This document shows positions 8,121-17,977 of a stretch of DNA of 64,000 nt, in pieces. A model generated the notes under the pieces. The model saw nothing but the letters and a program-made list of their open reading frames with translations. It was not told the DNA's origin and made no database searches. How positions within the stretch are numbered: position 1 is the first letter of the stretch; every line of letters begins with the position of its first letter. Both the position numbers and the translations under genes were made by a program. The DNA comes from Vicingaceae bacterium. GTDB lineage: Bacteria; Bacteroidota; Bacteroidia; Flavobacteriales_E; Vicingaceae. Where the stretch lies: assembly GCA_026003395.1 (NCBI GenBank), contig BPHE01000003.1:190549-254548 (forward strand), given 5' to 3'.

Positions 8121-10940
8121 ATGCAAACTGCAGAAAAAATAACCGTGAAAAATACAACCGGATTAATCCAAATTATTGGCGCACGTCAACACAATTTGAA
8201 AAATATTTCTGTGTCGATACCTGAAAACAAATTGACTGTTATCACAGGTGTATCGGGTTCAGGGAAAACTTCTCTCGCATTTGATACTCTCTATGCAGAA
8301 GGGCAAAGAAAATACATTGAAAGTTTAAGCAGTTATATTCGGCAATTTTTAGGAAAAATAGAAAAACCCAAGGTTGACAAAATCATCAATCTTTCACCGA
8401 CTATTGCCATACAACAAAAGAAAATAAGCGGCAATCCCCGCTCCACCGTTGGCACTGTAACTGAAATATACGACTATCTGAAATTGCTGTTTGCAAGAAT
8501 TGGAGAAATATACTCCCCTGTTAGTGGCAAAAAGGTAATAAAACAAACTACCGACCATGTATGGCAGTTTATCCACAATTTACCACAAGGGACAAAATGT
8601 ATGCTGTTGGCGCCAATTGTCTATGAAAATGAAAAAGACCTGAGCCGGCAGTTAAAATTATTAATGGAAGCAGGTTATAATCGAATTTTGATTAACGGAC
8701 AAGTAGAGAAAATTGAATTATTTTCTACATATCCCGTTGAAAAAATTGAAAGCTTATATTTGATTATTGACCGTTTTGCGGTCAATAACGAAGACGATGA
8801 CCTCAAAAGCCGGATTTATGAATCTGTGGAAACAGCATTTTTTGAAGGTCGGGGATCATGTGCTTTACAATATTTCACCGGTGAACAAACATATATTGAA
8901 ACATTCCATAATCGTTTAACAGCCGATGGCATTGAATTTGAAGAGCCCGATGTGCATTTTTTTGCTTTCAACAATCCTCATGGAGCTTGTAAAACTTGCG
9001 AAGGATTCGGATCTGTGCTTGGAATTGATGAGGACCTGGTTGTACCCGACAAAAATTTGTCTGTATATGAAGATGCCATTGTGTGTTGGAAAGGTGAAAA
9101 AATGAGCGAGTTTAAAGATATGCTCATTCGTTTGGCCCATCAATACAACTTTCCGGTTCATACTCCCTATAAAAAACTTACACCCGATCAGAAAAAATTT
9201 TTATGGGAAGGGGCAGGGCCATTCCCCGGCATCAACGGTTTCTTTAAAATGCTGGAAGAAAATTCATATAAAATTCAATACCGAGTGATGCTTGCCCGCT
9301 ACAGGGGAAAAACGGTTTGCCCCGATTGCAAGGGTACAAGAATACGTCCGGATGCGGCCTGGGTTAAAATCAACGGCAAGTCCATTATCGATTTGGTCTT
9401 AATGCCCATTGACGAACTGAAATCTTTTTTTGACAATATAAAACTCACAGAGCAACAAAATAAAATCGCACAAAGAATATTATTGGAAATACATAGCCGA
9501 TTAACCTATATGCAAAACACCGGCCTGGGGTATCTTACACTCAACCGGGCGTCAAACAGTTTATCCGGAGGCGAAAGCCAAAGAATGTATCTTGCAACCA
9601 TACTCGGCAGCACCTTAACCGGTTCGATATACATACTTGACGAACCCAGCATAGGTCTTCATGCAAGAGATACCCACCGCTTGATAAAGGTTTTAAAAGA
9701 ATTGAAAGAATTAGGAAACACCGTTGTGGTGATTGAACACGACGAAGATATCATACAAGCAGCCGACTATATTATCGACATAGGACCGGGTGCAGGCGTG
9801 AACGGAGGGGAAGTTGTGTTTCAGGGCGAAAAAGACCTCTTTTTAAAAGAATCGAACGGATTAACTGCAAAATATATCCGTGGCGATATACCGATGACTG
9901 CCCGCAACAAAAAACAATCATTCCACAAAAAAATAGTTATAGAAGATTGCCACGGACATAATCTCAAAAATTTATCATTAGAAATACCGCTTCAATGTAT
10001 TGTTTGTTTCACGGGCGTATCGGGTTCGGGAAAATCCTCACTGGTTACCCAAACTCTTTATCCTGCACTGATGCGTGAAATCATGGGGCACTCACCAGAA
10101 AAACCTTTGCCATACGGAAAAATTTATGGACATTTCAACGAAATTCAAAATATCGAACTCATTGATCAAAACCCACTAGGGAAATCCAGCCGGTCCAACC
10201 CCGCTACTTATCTAAAGGTATGGGACGATATACGCGAATTGATGGCCAAGCAACCTTTGGCAAAACGATACGGTTTGAAACCATCATCCTTTTCATTTAA
10301 TGTTGCGGGTGGGCGCTGCGAAGAATGTAAAGGAGAAGGAGAAATAACCGTAGATATGCAATTTATGGGTGACGTACGGTTGGTTTGTGAAGCGTGTGGA
10401 GGCAAAAGGTTTCAGGAACAAGTATTGGAGGTTAACTATAAGGGACTGAATGTTGATGATCTGCTCACAAAATCGATCGAAGAAGTTTTCGAGTTTTTCA
10501 ACCAAGAACCGGACAAACATAAAAAATTGTTGGACAAACTCAAGGCATTGATGGATGTCGGCCTCGGGTATATGCCATTAGGACAATCTTCTTCCACTAT
10601 CAGTGGTGGTGAAGCACAAAGAATCAAGTTGGCATCTTATTTGGTCAAATCCGGAACGTCAAAAAAAACTCTTTTCATTTTTGATGAACCCACCACCGGT
10701 TTGCATTTCCATGACGTGAATATTTTAATCCATGCCATGGGAAGATTAATTGATGAAGGTCATAGCATCTGGATGATCGAGCATCATCCCGATATGATAA
10801 AATCGGCCGATTATATCATAGATCTTGGACCTGAAGGAGGAGAAAAAGGTGGCGAAATTATTTTTCAAGGCAAAATGGATGATTTTTTAAACTGCAAGCA
10901 TTCATATACATCTCAATTTCTCAATAAAAAAACTCTATGA
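8121..10940 (+). CDS. uvrA: UvrABC excinuclease subunit A
   Basis: DNA-damage recognition ATPase of nucleotide excision repair. The 939 residues contain two ABC ATPase modules: Walker A GVSGSGKTS near residue 43 and GVSGSGKSS near 631; ABC signatures LSGGESQR near 481 and ISGGEAQR near 826; Walker B segments IYILDEPSIGLH and LFIFDEPTTGLH. Zinc-binding CxxC pairs are visible in CKTCEGFG, CPDCKGT and CEECKGEG/CEACGGKR. The length is typical. Its stop codon TGA overlaps the ATG of the following histidine kinase by four bases, so the two are translationally coupled. Confidence 0.97.
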   Translation: MQTAEKITVKNTTGLIQIIGARQHNLKNISVSIPENKLTVITGVSGSGKTSLAFDTLYAEGQRKYIESLSSYIRQFLGKIEKPKVDKIINLSPTIAIQQKKISGNPRSTVGTVTEIYDYLKLLFARIGEIYSPVSGKKVIKQTTDHVWQFIHNLPQGTKCMLLAPIVYENEKDLSRQLKLLMEAGYNRILINGQVEKIELFSTYPVEKIESLYLIIDRFAVNNEDDDLKSRIYESVETAFFEGRGSCALQYFTGEQTYIETFHNRLTADGIEFEEPDVHFFAFNNPHGACKTCEGFGSVLGIDEDLVVPDKNLSVYEDAIVCWKGEKMSEFKDMLIRLAHQYNFPVHTPYKKLTPDQKKFLWEGAGPFPGINGFFKMLEENSYKIQYRVMLARYRGKTVCPDCKGTRIRPDAAWVKINGKSIIDLVLMPIDELKSFFDNIKLTEQQNKIAQRILLEIHSRLTYMQNTGLGYLTLNRASNSLSGGESQRMYLATILGSTLTGSIYILDEPSIGLHARDTHRLIKVLKELKELGNTVVVIEHDEDIIQAADYIIDIGPGAGVNGGEVVFQGEKDLFLKESNGLTAKYIRGDIPMTARNKKQSFHKKIVIEDCHGHNLKNLSLEIPLQCIVCFTGVSGSGKSSLVTQTLYPALMREIMGHSPEKPLPYGKIYGHFNEIQNIELIDQNPLGKSSRSNPATYLKVWDDIRELMAKQPLAKRYGLKPSSFSFNVAGGRCEECKGEGEITVDMQFMGDVRLVCEACGGKRFQEQVLEVNYKGLNVDDLLTKSIEEVFEFFNQEPDKHKKLLDKLKALMDVGLGYMPLGQSSSTISGGEAQRIKLASYLVKSGTSKKTLFIFDEPTTGLHFHDVNILIHAMGRLIDEGHSIWMIEHHPDMIKSADYIIDLGPEGGEKGGEIIFQGKMDDFLNCKHSYTSQFLNKKTL

Positions 10941-12214
10941 AAAATCGTACACTTCGATGGATAGCCCTTCTTTCTTCTTTGATTATCATCAGCATCATAG
11001 GAGTACAAATATTTTGGATCAACAAAGAATACAAACTCAGCGAAGAAAGATTCAACCAACAGGTCATAGATGCTCTCAACAGTGTGATAAACGAAATTAA
11101 ACGAATCAACAAAGATCAATCGGTCATAGAAGAACCCGTAAAAAAAATCCGCAACAATTATTTCATTGCCCTGGTAAATGATACGGTTCATCCTTTTTGG
11201 CTTGAAAATGCTTTAAAAAGAGAGTTTTTAAAACGAAATCTCACTTTGGATTTCGAATACATGATCTACGATTGTTTTACGGATTCATTGATTTTCGGAA
11301 ACTTTATCCGGCTTTCGAACGACCAACAAACAGACATAAAAGAATATACCGATACCATTCATTGGATTTCCAATTGGCATTACTTCGCCATATATTTTCC
11401 CAAAAAAAGAGAATTTTTACTTAGCGAAATGGGCATCTGGATGGTTTCGACCATGATCCTGCTTATCTTGTTGAGTTTATACAGTTATGCACTTTTTATT
11501 TTTTTCAAAGAAAAACAATTGTCAGACATTAAAAACGACTTTATCAGCAATATGACGCATGAGCTTAAAACACCCATTTCTACCATAATTTTATCTTCCG
11601 ATGTATTGAGAAAAGAAATTGACGAACAAAACAAAAACCTGAAAACTTATGCCGAAATTATATACAACGAAAGTAAAAGATTGAAAAATCTGATTGACAA
11701 TGTGCTGAAAACCAGCCTGATTGACAAAGCCCCGGAAATCAAAATGGAAGAAGTTTCCATACATCAACTTATTCAAACTGTCTATGAAAGTTTTCATCCA
11801 ATCATCGCGCAAAAAGGCGGAACAATTCATTTGTTATTAAACGCTTCCGAAGATAAAATTATCGGCGATCCCATTCATCTGCAAAATGTATTTACCAATT
11901 TGATCGACAATGCCATAAAATATGCAGATAAAACACCGGAAATAGAAATTCGCACAAAAAACCACAATAAAAATATCATCGTTGAAGTAATTGATAACGG
12001 CCCCGGAATCCCGGAAGAATATCAATCTCTAATTTTCGATAAATTTTTCAGGATACCTCAAGGCAATGTCCACAATATCAAGGGCTTTGGATTAGGATTA
12101 TATTATGTGAAAACGATATTGAAAGCCATGGGAGGCGAAATAAAATTAGAAAGTAAATTGCATAAAGGTTCAAAGTTTATATTAACTTTACCTTTGATTA
12201 AGATAACCAAATAA
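10937..12214 (+). CDS. Sensor histidine kinase (RprX-like)
   Basis: A 425-residue membrane sensor kinase. There are transmembrane helices at about residues 7-29 and 168-192 with a periplasmic sensor domain of about 140 residues between them; no HAMP domain is evident. The kinase core has the H-box SNMTHELKTPIST (phospho-acceptor His208), the N-box NLIDNAIKYA near 321, and G-boxes DNGPGIP and GFGLGLYYV. It is coupled to uvrA by an ATGA overlap and lies 12 bases before a response regulator, its probable partner. The overall architecture resembles Bacteroides RprX. The signal sensed is unknown; co-transcription with uvrA is unusual. Confidence 0.9.
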   Translation: MKNRTLRWIALLSSLIIISIIGVQIFWINKEYKLSEERFNQQVIDALNSVINEIKRINKDQSVIEEPVKKIRNNYFIALVNDTVHPFWLENALKREFLKRNLTLDFEYMIYDCFTDSLIFGNFIRLSNDQQTDIKEYTDTIHWISNWHYFAIYFPKKREFLLSEMGIWMVSTMILLILLSLYSYALFIFFKEKQLSDIKNDFISNMTHELKTPISTIILSSDVLRKEIDEQNKNLKTYAEIIYNESKRLKNLIDNVLKTSLIDKAPEIKMEEVSIHQLIQTVYESFHPIIAQKGGTIHLLLNASEDKIIGDPIHLQNVFTNLIDNAIKYADKTPEIEIRTKNHNKNIIVEVIDNGPGIPEEYQSLIFDKFFRIPQGNVHNIKGFGLGLYYVKTILKAMGGEIKLESKLHKGSKFILTLPLIKITK

Positions 12215-12226
12215 AACTTTGAAGCA

Positions 12227-12934
12227 ATGAAAAAAGAAAACACCAAAGCCACCATTTTATTGGTTGAAGATGACACCAATCTTGGATTTGTTATATCCGA
12301 TAATCTTAAAAAACATGGTTACGATGTAAAATTGGCTATTGACGGTATTGACGGCCTGAATCGCTTCAACGAAAGCAGACCGGATTTGTGTATTCTCGAT
12401 GTGATGCTTCCCAAAAAAGATGGTTATTCGCTGGCCAAGGATATTCGTAAAATCTCGCCCGATGTGCCTATCATTTTTCTTACAGCCAAATCGCAAACAC
12501 AGGATAAACTGGAGGGCTTCAATGCCGGTGCCGATGACTACATTACCAAACCTTTTGATTTCGACGAGCTTTTGCTGCGCATCGAAGCCATATTGAAACG
12601 CACTCTCGACAAAAACGGACTGACCAAAAAAGATATTTTTAAAATTGGAGATTATACTTTTGATTTTAAAAATCAACTACTTACGTATAAAGACGGCACA
12701 GAACAACACCTTACAAAAAAAGAAGCCGATTTGCTCAGATTGCTGGTAATCAATATCAACAATGTGGCAGAAAGGGATTTATTACTTGAATCTGTTTGGG
12801 GCAAAAATGATTATTTTACCGGGCGAAGCATGGATGTTTTTATTTCAAAAATTAGAAAATACCTGTCAAAAGATCCCCGCGTGGAGTTAATCAACGTTCA
12901 CGGCGTTGGTTTTAAGTTACTGGTAACCGAATAA
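12227..12934 (+). CDS. Response regulator, OmpR/PhoB family (RprY-like)
   Basis: A 235-residue two-domain transcription factor. The receiver domain has the acidic pocket VEDD, phospho-acceptor Asp58 in CILDVMLP, and Lys108 in TKPFDFDELL. The C-terminal winged helix (from about residue 135) ends with the typical RSMDVFISKIRKYL recognition helix and GVGFKLL wing. It is presumably phosphorylated by the kinase 12 bases upstream. Its targets cannot be deduced here; it resembles Bacteroides RprY. Confidence 0.93.
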   Translation: MKKENTKATILLVEDDTNLGFVISDNLKKHGYDVKLAIDGIDGLNRFNESRPDLCILDVMLPKKDGYSLAKDIRKISPDVPIIFLTAKSQTQDKLEGFNAGADDYITKPFDFDELLLRIEAILKRTLDKNGLTKKDIFKIGDYTFDFKNQLLTYKDGTEQHLTKKEADLLRLLVININNVAERDLLLESVWGKNDYFTGRSMDVFISKIRKYLSKDPRVELINVHGVGFKLLVTE

Positions 12935-12944
12935 TTTTTTCCGG

Positions 12945-14285
12945 ATGCAATTTCTACAAAAGGTAGCCGAAAGTTTACCTATAGAAAAATTGCCCGATTG
13001 GTCGGATATTCTTGTTATTTTTCCTAATCGCAGGTCTATAGTTTTTTTTAAAAAGATTTTGAAAGAGAGATTCCCCGGCCAAACAATTATTCTTCCTAAA
13101 ATCGTAGAACTTAACGATTGGATTATCGACCTTACCGGAATGGAAAAAACCGATAAAGCCGAAGCGGAATTATTTTTATATCAGGCCTTTATAGAAAGCG
13201 ATGTTCCGGAAGATCTGAAAAATTTCGATAGATTTTTGTCCTGGGCTCCAAAAATTATCAATGACTTTAATGAAATAGACAAACAATGCCATGATGTTGA
13301 AAAGGTATTTTCCGAGTATGCCAAATACAGAGAAATAGACCTGAAATTTTCCACACATCAACAATCAGAATATGAATGGCATTACCTTCAATTACTTCAA
13401 ACAATCCCTTCCATCTACTCCAAATGGTTGGATTTGCTTGTATCACACAACAAAACATATGAAGGTTTTGCCTACAAATACGTTGCACAACATCTAACGG
13501 AAATTGCTCCCCGATTTTCCAAAATCATCATCGCCGGATTTAATGCCTTATCCATCTCCGAACAAATTATTTTTAAACATCTTGAGGAAAATTTCGACAC
13601 CCAGATATTTTGGGATGTAGATGCCTATTATTTTGAAGACACTTATCACGAAGCAGGTTATTTTCTTAGAAAAAACGATCAATTATTTAAAAACAAACCC
13701 TCGCTCCAACTTCAAAAAAATTTTGAAAAAAGTAAAAACTTTTATATCTATCCGCTTTCAGGAGTATATGAACAATTATCGGCATTAAAACACAATATTG
13801 CAACACATACCCACGAAAATACCCTCATCATATTTGCCGACGAAAGCATGATACTTCCTTTTCTGAATTTTGTCCGGCAAAATGATCCTGACTTTAACAT
13901 CACCCATGGTCTACCCCTTAACCAAGGAGATATTTTCTTTTTATATCAGCAGTGTCTGGAATTTATCAAGCTTATCCATCAAAATGGTCATTTGATTTAT
14001 TTGCCTGTTGTAAAGAATTATATTCACAACCCTTTTATTCAATGGCTAAACCCCGGTCTTGCAGAGAGGATAACCGAAAATTTCAAACAAAATCAAAACC
14101 TGCTGATTCCAAAGACGGAATTTTTGATTTTTTTTTCTGATCAAAGTTTTGTCAATTTATTGACAAATGAAAATCTGCCTTGGAATGATCTATTTTCTAT
14201 CTTGCATCGGTGGGAATCGGTGATGCATGAGTTATACAATAAACAGGACGATCCTTGCCGGCGAAAATACTTTCAAGATAAATGA
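12945..14285 (+). CDS. AddB-like PD-(D/E)XK nuclease family protein, N-terminal part (frameshifted)
   Basis: N-terminal 446 residues of a large AddB-like protein; the rest is encoded in another frame from 14227. The N-terminus FPNRRSIVFFKKIL is the degenerate helicase motif I found in AddB-type inactivated helicase domains (compare P-loop FPNRR in Bacteroidota homologues), followed by IILPKIVELNDWI. The piece ends after HELYNKQDD with an out-of-register tail and stop. A complete Bacteroidota homologue would be one protein of about 950-1000 residues acting in double-strand break processing. It begins 10 bases after the response regulator, in the same operon. A shift from frame 3 to frame 1 between about 14227 and 14285 would restore one gene; mutation or sequence error are both possible. 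Confidence 0.75.
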   Translation: MQFLQKVAESLPIEKLPDWSDILVIFPNRRSIVFFKKILKERFPGQTIILPKIVELNDWIIDLTGMEKTDKAEAELFLYQAFIESDVPEDLKNFDRFLSWAPKIINDFNEIDKQCHDVEKVFSEYAKYREIDLKFSTHQQSEYEWHYLQLLQTIPSIYSKWLDLLVSHNKTYEGFAYKYVAQHLTEIAPRFSKIIIAGFNALSISEQIIFKHLEENFDTQIFWDVDAYYFEDTYHEAGYFLRKNDQLFKNKPSLQLQKNFEKSKNFYIYPLSGVYEQLSALKHNIATHTHENTLIIFADESMILPFLNFVRQNDPDFNITHGLPLNQGDIFFLYQQCLEFIKLIHQNGHLIYLPVVKNYIHNPFIQWLNPGLAERITENFKQNQNLLIPKTEFLIFFSDQSFVNLLTNENLPWNDLFSILHRWESVMHELYNKQDDPCRRKYFQDK

Positions 14286-16125
14286 ATGGAACTTATTGCA
14301 CGATATTTTGCAAAAGATTTATCAAATTTCGCGTCAGTGGCCCGGCCTCTTTTCCATAAAGCACCTCGAAAGATACTTTAATCACTATGTGGTTGCCGAA
14401 TTTCTCCCGCTCACCGGAGAGCCCCTGACAGGCATGCAAATCATGGGCATATTGGAAAGCCGCAATCTTGCTTTTGACAATGTGCACATCGTAGGATGCA
14501 ATGACGAATTTTTGCCCGGAAAGCAACATTTGTCTACCACGCTCATTTCCGAAATAAGAAAACGATTTTCATTGCCATCGCTTTTCGAATCACAAGCCGT
14601 TATGGCCTATCATTTTTACCGTATTATACAACATGCCCAAAACATTTATTTATATTACAACGACACCACCGAAAACATAAACTCATCAGGCCCCAGCAGA
14701 TACTTAATGCAATTAGAATATGAATTGTGCCGTCAAAACCCGCACATACAATTTCAAAAAGTCAACTATCATCTCCCCGCCCCCACGTTCTTTTCACAAC
14801 AAAAAGAAATCAAAAATTCACCTCAAGCGATTCAACAAATTAAGTCATGGATGCAGACAAAAGTATCTCCTTCGGCTCTCATCTCCTTTCTCAAATGCCC
14901 TCTCGACTTTTATTACAAGTATGTATTAGATATGAAAGATTCAAAAGATGAAACCGTATTTGCCCCAAACATATGGGGAACGATTGTCCATCAAATTATG
15001 GAAAAACTCTATTCACCATTCCATACAAAAAATATACTCCCTAAAAACTTATCCCAAATCATTACTGCAGAAAATATCGATAAAACCATTGATGAAATTT
15101 TTCAAAAAAATGGATTCAATACCCGGATTGGCTATTTTGCCGTCATGAAACATGCTCTTTCTATTCAAATTAAAAAAATTGTCGAAATAGACGAGGAAAG
15201 AATCCATCGCAGCCCTGAAGATATCTTTTATATTGGCTCGGAATATCGCATAATAACAAACCTCAACTTTCAAAAAGAAATCAAAAATTCACCTCAAGCG
15301 ATTCAACAAATTAAGTCATGGATGCAGACAAAAGTATCTCCTTCGGCTCTCATCTCCTTTCTCAAATGCCCTCTCGACTTTTATTACAAGTATGTATTAG
15401 ACATGAAAGATTCAAAAGATGAAACCGTATTTGCCCCAAACATATGGGGAACGATTGTCCATCAAATTATGGAAAAACTCTATTCACCATTCCATACAAA
15501 AAATATACTCCCTAAAAACTTATCCCAAATCATTACTGCAGAAAATATCGATAAAACCATTGATGAAATTTTTCAAAAAAATGGATTCAATACCCGGATT
15601 GGCTATTTTGCCGTCATGAAACATGCTCTTTCTATTCAAATTAAAAAAATTGTCGAAATAGACGAGGAAAGAATCCATCGCAGCCCTGAAGATATCTTTT
15701 ATATTGGCTCGGAATATCGCATAATAACAAACCTCAACTTTGGAACATACTCCATCAAAACATTCTGCATAGCCGACCGCATTGAAAAAACCGGAAATAC
15801 ATACCATATTATTGATTATAAAACCTCAACAACCATAAAAAATAAAATTGACTTTGACAAGATTGAAAACTCTGAACATGCCTTTCAACTATTGTTTTAC
15901 GCAAAGGCCTTTGCTACACAAAATAAATTAAAAGAAAATGAAAGCATCGTGTTATATATTTATTCGCTTCAAAAAAATGTGGAACAAACCGTTATCGGGG
16001 TCAATGACGAAACTATGAATTATTTTGAAACAAAAGTTTCAGAAATATTTTCTTCTCTGTTGGATCCAAGCTATGTATTTAGACATCAACCTAAAGCAAG
16101 AAATTGCAGCTTTTGTAAAAATTGA
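14227..16125 (+). CDS. AddB-like PD-(D/E)XK nuclease, C-terminal part with internal tandem duplication
   Basis: C-terminal part of the preceding gene, readable from 14227 although the ATG there is probably not a natural start. It holds VGCNDEFLPG (AddB-type motif), then the PD-(D/E)XK nuclease region: Cys in FLKCPLDFYYKYVL, GTIVHQIMEKLY, and the catalytic IIDYKT, with a C-terminal CSFC that with the upstream Cys resembles the iron-sulfur staple of AddB/Cas4 nucleases. Residues about 192-348 are repeated once, in frame, so the nuclease lead-in (including FLKCPLDFYY and the GTIVH helix) exists twice while IIDYKT exists once. The protein is thus about 157 residues longer than expected. Whether the enlarged domain still folds is unknown. 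Confidence 0.75.
   Translation: MSYTINRTILAGENTFKINEWNLLHDILQKIYQISRQWPGLFSIKHLERYFNHYVVAEFLPLTGEPLTGMQIMGILESRNLAFDNVHIVGCNDEFLPGKQHLSTTLISEIRKRFSLPSLFESQAVMAYHFYRIIQHAQNIYLYYNDTTENINSSGPSRYLMQLEYELCRQNPHIQFQKVNYHLPAPTFFSQQKEIKNSPQAIQQIKSWMQTKVSPSALISFLKCPLDFYYKYVLDMKDSKDETVFAPNIWGTIVHQIMEKLYSPFHTKNILPKNLSQIITAENIDKTIDEIFQKNGFNTRIGYFAVMKHALSIQIKKIVEIDEERIHRSPEDIFYIGSEYRIITNLNFQKEIKNSPQAIQQIKSWMQTKVSPSALISFLKCPLDFYYKYVLDMKDSKDETVFAPNIWGTIVHQIMEKLYSPFHTKNILPKNLSQIITAENIDKTIDEIFQKNGFNTRIGYFAVMKHALSIQIKKIVEIDEERIHRSPEDIFYIGSEYRIITNLNFGTYSIKTFCIADRIEKTGNTYHIIDYKTSTTIKNKIDFDKIENSEHAFQLLFYAKAFATQNKLKENESIVLYIYSLQKNVEQTVIGVNDETMNYFETKVSEIFSSLLDPSYVFRHQPKARNCSFCKN
14800..15741 (+). repeat. 471-bp tandem direct duplication inside the nuclease gene
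   Basis: Units 14800-15270 and 15271-15741 are adjacent, exactly 471 bp (157 codons) each, and keep the reading frame. The only difference I found is T at 14931 versus C at 15402, a synonymous GAT/GAC change. The near identity means a very recent event or an assembly artefact. Confidence 0.95.
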
Positions 16126-16660
16126 CAATAAGTTTCTCTTTTTTTACCTAAAACTTTTACTTTATTCACCCTTCATCAATAAATTATTGATGAAAATAGT
16201 CAAGTTTCTAATTGCAAAATTGCATAGAAATGACTTTTACGAACAAAAATCTTGCAAGCTTTGCTAAAAAAACACACCTTGAAAATTCACGGTGATTTAT
16301 TCAGTGAAAGATTGATAATTCTCACAAACATGAACTATAAATCGATGCTGTTAGTTAATAAAATCGGCAGGACGTATTTTGAGAAGGACTTGAAAAGTAT
16401 TATTTCGATCTAGGTTGGCCGACTATGCCCTATGAGTTTTTGGTTGGTTGTTTGTTGCTCCAACAGATATTTTACTCCGGCTTTTAAACCTTTTCTGACG
16501 CATAAATTAAAGACCATTCTGGCAATATTGTGAGCATTATTAAAAATTCATCTTTTCAGATTAGCTTTTATAAAGATAAACCAAATAAAAAAACTTATTT
16601 TTGTTCAAAGTTCAAGAATTAATTTATATTGCAAGAATAAAACATTTAACTCATTGTTAT
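16126..16660. other. Intergenic region with decayed coding remnant
   Basis: No intact gene. On the minus strand, about 16390-16530 encodes a broken peptide (LLEQQT... IGHSRPT, stop, IEIILFKSFSKYVLP) that aligns with a similar broken peptide at 18170-18380 (TLEQRKTH... GMVGRPCSEYHFLGYLKVCQVELP). The two sites flank the peptidase gene in the same orientation, suggesting debris of one mobile or repeated gene family. Confidence 0.45.
16596..16603 (+). promoter_or_regulatory. Putative -7 box for the secreted peptidase
   Basis: TATTTTTG matches TAnnTTTG; the ATG follows 57 bases downstream. No clear -33 TTTG at the expected spacing, so only moderate support. Confidence 0.4.
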
Positions 16661-17977
16661 ATGAATAAAGTGATAAAAATTCTCATTCTTGTTTTTTTAA
16701 TTTCCAGTGTATACGGACAAAATTTCACTTCATACATTACTGGCGATACCAGTGATTTTAGCGTTATGCCTTCCGGTGGAATTTGTTTAATGGGCGGAGC
16801 AGGCGAAAACGATAGTGCAATGGCATGGTTTCTCAAAAGAGCAAATGGTGGAGATATTCTAGTACTCAGAACTTCAGGAAGTGATGGTTACAACAATTAT
16901 ATGTATTCCGGGTTAGGAGTTAATGTTAATTCTGTAGAAACCATAGTTTTCCACAATTCATCAGCATCTTACGAACCTTATATCCATCAAAGAATACAAC
17001 AAGCAGAAGCAATCTGGTTTGCCGGAGGAGACCAATGGAATTATATTTCATATTGGCGAAATAGCCCAATTGATAGTTTGATCAATCTTGCTATTGCCAA
17101 TAGAAATATTGTGATAGGTGGTATCAGTGCAGGTATGGCCATTCTTGGAAGATTTTATTTTACAGCTCAAAATGGAACAATTACCTCTGCTACAGCTTTA
17201 TCTAATCCATACCATAACAATATAACCGTTGATTCATCTTCATTTCTATCAATCCCTTATTTAAACAATATCATCACTGATACGCATTATGACAATCCCA
17301 ACAGAAAAGGTAGACATATAGTTTTTCTTGCACGCATTCTTTTAGATTATGGTACAAAAGCTAAAGGTATCGCTTGTGATGAATTTACAGCAGTTTGTAT
17401 AGATACCAATGGTATCGCCAAAGTTTATGGTGATTACCCTGATTATGATGACAATGCATATTTCATTCAAATCAACTGTGAATTAGCCAATGTTATTCCG
17501 GAAACATGCTCTGTAAATCAACCCCTTGAATGGAATTTAGGTAATAAAGCCATTAAAGTTTATTCAGTAAAAGGAACAAAAAATGCTTCTTACGTATTTG
17601 ATTTGAATGACTGGAAAACCGAAATCGGTGGTGCGTGGGAAAATTGGTATGTTGATAATGGAATTCTTTATGAACAGTCGAGTCTAGAACCTAATTGCAA
17701 CATTACCTCTAATTCTAATACTCAGAATGAAACAAATAATCCAATTCAATTATACCCCAATCCTGCCGGTGATTATATAAATATATTGTTTGATGAAAAA
17801 CTAATTAACCCTCAATCTGTCAGAATCATAAATCAACAAGGACAAGTTATTAAAGAAATTAACATAATTAACTCAAATAAAATACAAATCTCTTTAAATA
17901 ATATCCCTGTCGGGTTGTATTTTGTTGAGATTAAATCAATTGACGATAATAGGCAAATAAAAATGATTAGATATTAG
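16661..17977 (+). CDS. Secreted S51/cyanophycinase-like peptidase with type IX sorting domain
   Basis: A 438-residue exported protein. A signal peptide ends at about residue 20 (MNKVIKILILVFLISSVYGQ); I therefore use the ATG at 16661, not an upstream in-frame start at 16601. The catalytic domain resembles cyanophycinase/peptidase S51: GGAGENDSAMAWFLKRANGGDILVL strands, IWFAGGDQWNY, and the nucleophile elbow GGISAGM with Ser156. The last ~77 residues (LYPNPAGDYINI ... GLYFVEI ... KMIRY) form a Por secretion system C-terminal sorting domain, so it is probably secreted or surface-anchored by the type IX system. Substrate unknown; cyanophycin or other peptides are possibilities. Confidence 0.85.
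   Translation: MNKVIKILILVFLISSVYGQNFTSYITGDTSDFSVMPSGGICLMGGAGENDSAMAWFLKRANGGDILVLRTSGSDGYNNYMYSGLGVNVNSVETIVFHNSSASYEPYIHQRIQQAEAIWFAGGDQWNYISYWRNSPIDSLINLAIANRNIVIGGISAGMAILGRFYFTAQNGTITSATALSNPYHNNITVDSSSFLSIPYLNNIITDTHYDNPNRKGRHIVFLARILLDYGTKAKGIACDEFTAVCIDTNGIAKVYGDYPDYDDNAYFIQINCELANVIPETCSVNQPLEWNLGNKAIKVYSVKGTKNASYVFDLNDWKTEIGGAWENWYVDNGILYEQSSLEPNCNITSNSNTQNETNNPIQLYPNPAGDYINILFDEKLINPQSVRIINQQGQVIKEINIINSNKIQISLNNIPVGLYFVEIKSIDDNRQIKMIRY

Noticed and set aside
12257..12676. 139-codon minus-strand ORF across the response regulator
   Set aside because: Antisense of a well-conserved gene; no independent evidence.
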